From contig JANFAH010000006.1 of NCBI GenBank assembly GCA_024663395.1, forward strand, positions 186,001 to 250,000: a DNA stretch of 64,000 nt. Direction: 5' to 3'. The notes under the pieces are model-generated. The model was given only the letters and a program-made list of their open reading frames with translations, had not been told where the DNA came from and did not search any database. A program made the translations under genes and the position numbers. Of this stretch, positions 63,759-64,000 are shown in pieces (position 1 is the stretch's first letter; every line of letters starts with the position of its first letter). This DNA is from Pisolithus tinctorius (taxonomy: Eukaryota; Basidiomycota; Agaricomycetes; Boletales; Pisolithaceae).

Positions 63759-64000
63759 TGTGAGTCAAAGTGTGGAAAGGTGGTGAAAACCAACCAAAAC
63801 CAACACAAAAGACAAATGTAGAGCGAGTGGTGGTGTGCCTCTGTGGAACCTGGAGTGCAGAAACCTAAGAGGGGGGAGTTTCAATGGCAGGTGCTCCTAG
63901 CGCAAGTTGTCGTCGAGTTATGCAGGAGTAGATGGATGGATGATGACTAAGGAGGGGATGCTGAACAGAGTGAAGGTGTTCAGCTGAAAGGACTTCTTGG
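63759..64000 (-). mobile_element. solo LTR L5 (minus), cut by the window end
   Basis: TGTGAGTCAAAGTGTGG start identical to L3, preceded by CCGG (63755-63758) as the likely left duplication. It continues past the end of the window. It interrupts Gypsy 2 downstream of protease. Confidence 0.85.

Overview
The window looks like nuclear DNA of an agaricomycete basidiomycete. The evidence is very short GT-AG introns (mostly 45-80 bp) cutting every multi-exon gene, three DUF6533 membrane-protein genes, a mushroom-type ricin-B lectin, and Gypsy-type, LINE and DNA-transposon families of the kind that fill agaricomycete genomes. All gene models here were spliced by hand. Each one reported as intact keeps reading phase across all junctions and ends at a stop consistent with its family.

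Layout. 1-10.1 kb is a poorly coding stretch holding one intact SAM-dependent methyltransferase gene (minus strand) and a clearly dead peroxisomal 3-ketoacyl-CoA thiolase gene. 10.17-15.22 kb is one 5'-truncated LINE with an intact 1313-codon ORF2, a 34-nt poly(A) tail and an 11-bp target-site duplication; it sits about 210 bp upstream of a Zn2Cys6 transcription-factor gene. 15.4-25.1 kb is ordinary gene space: the transcription factor, a conserved membrane-anchored fungal protein, a Ser-rich protein and an intact TYR1 (prephenate dehydrogenase). 25.6-36.8 kb is a segmentally triplicated block with three DUF6533 genes, two intact and one frameshifted, each carrying an 8-nt and a 17-nt microexon; a 425-codon orphan gene lies between copies 1 and 2. 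37.0-42.1 kb holds a ricin-B-type lectin with a long tail, MMS2 (ubiquitin E2 variant) and, divergently transcribed from it, HSE1 (ESCRT-0).

From about 43.6 kb to the end the base composition changes: CpG almost disappears and everything recognisable is transposon. I read it as nested insertions: a decayed agaricomycete DNA-transposon transposase, two decayed Gypsy-type elements, five copies (L1-L5) of one 1.7-1.86 kb solo-LTR-like element, a 1415-bp near-perfect palindromic fold-back element inserted at TA inside L1, and a young, CpG-rich 904-bp solo LTR cutting the protease region of the second Gypsy element. Several target-site duplications and stop codons show decay specifically at CpG, with CA on one copy and TG on the other. 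This indicates long-term cytosine methylation and deamination of this transposon block but not of the gene block or of the LINE.

The most unusual items are the CpG-scarred 4-bp target duplications, the conserved 140-190-codon frame carried inside the solo-LTR family, the giant palindrome, and the microexon-bearing DUF6533 triplication. No rRNA, tRNA, CRISPR array or bacterial-style operon was seen.
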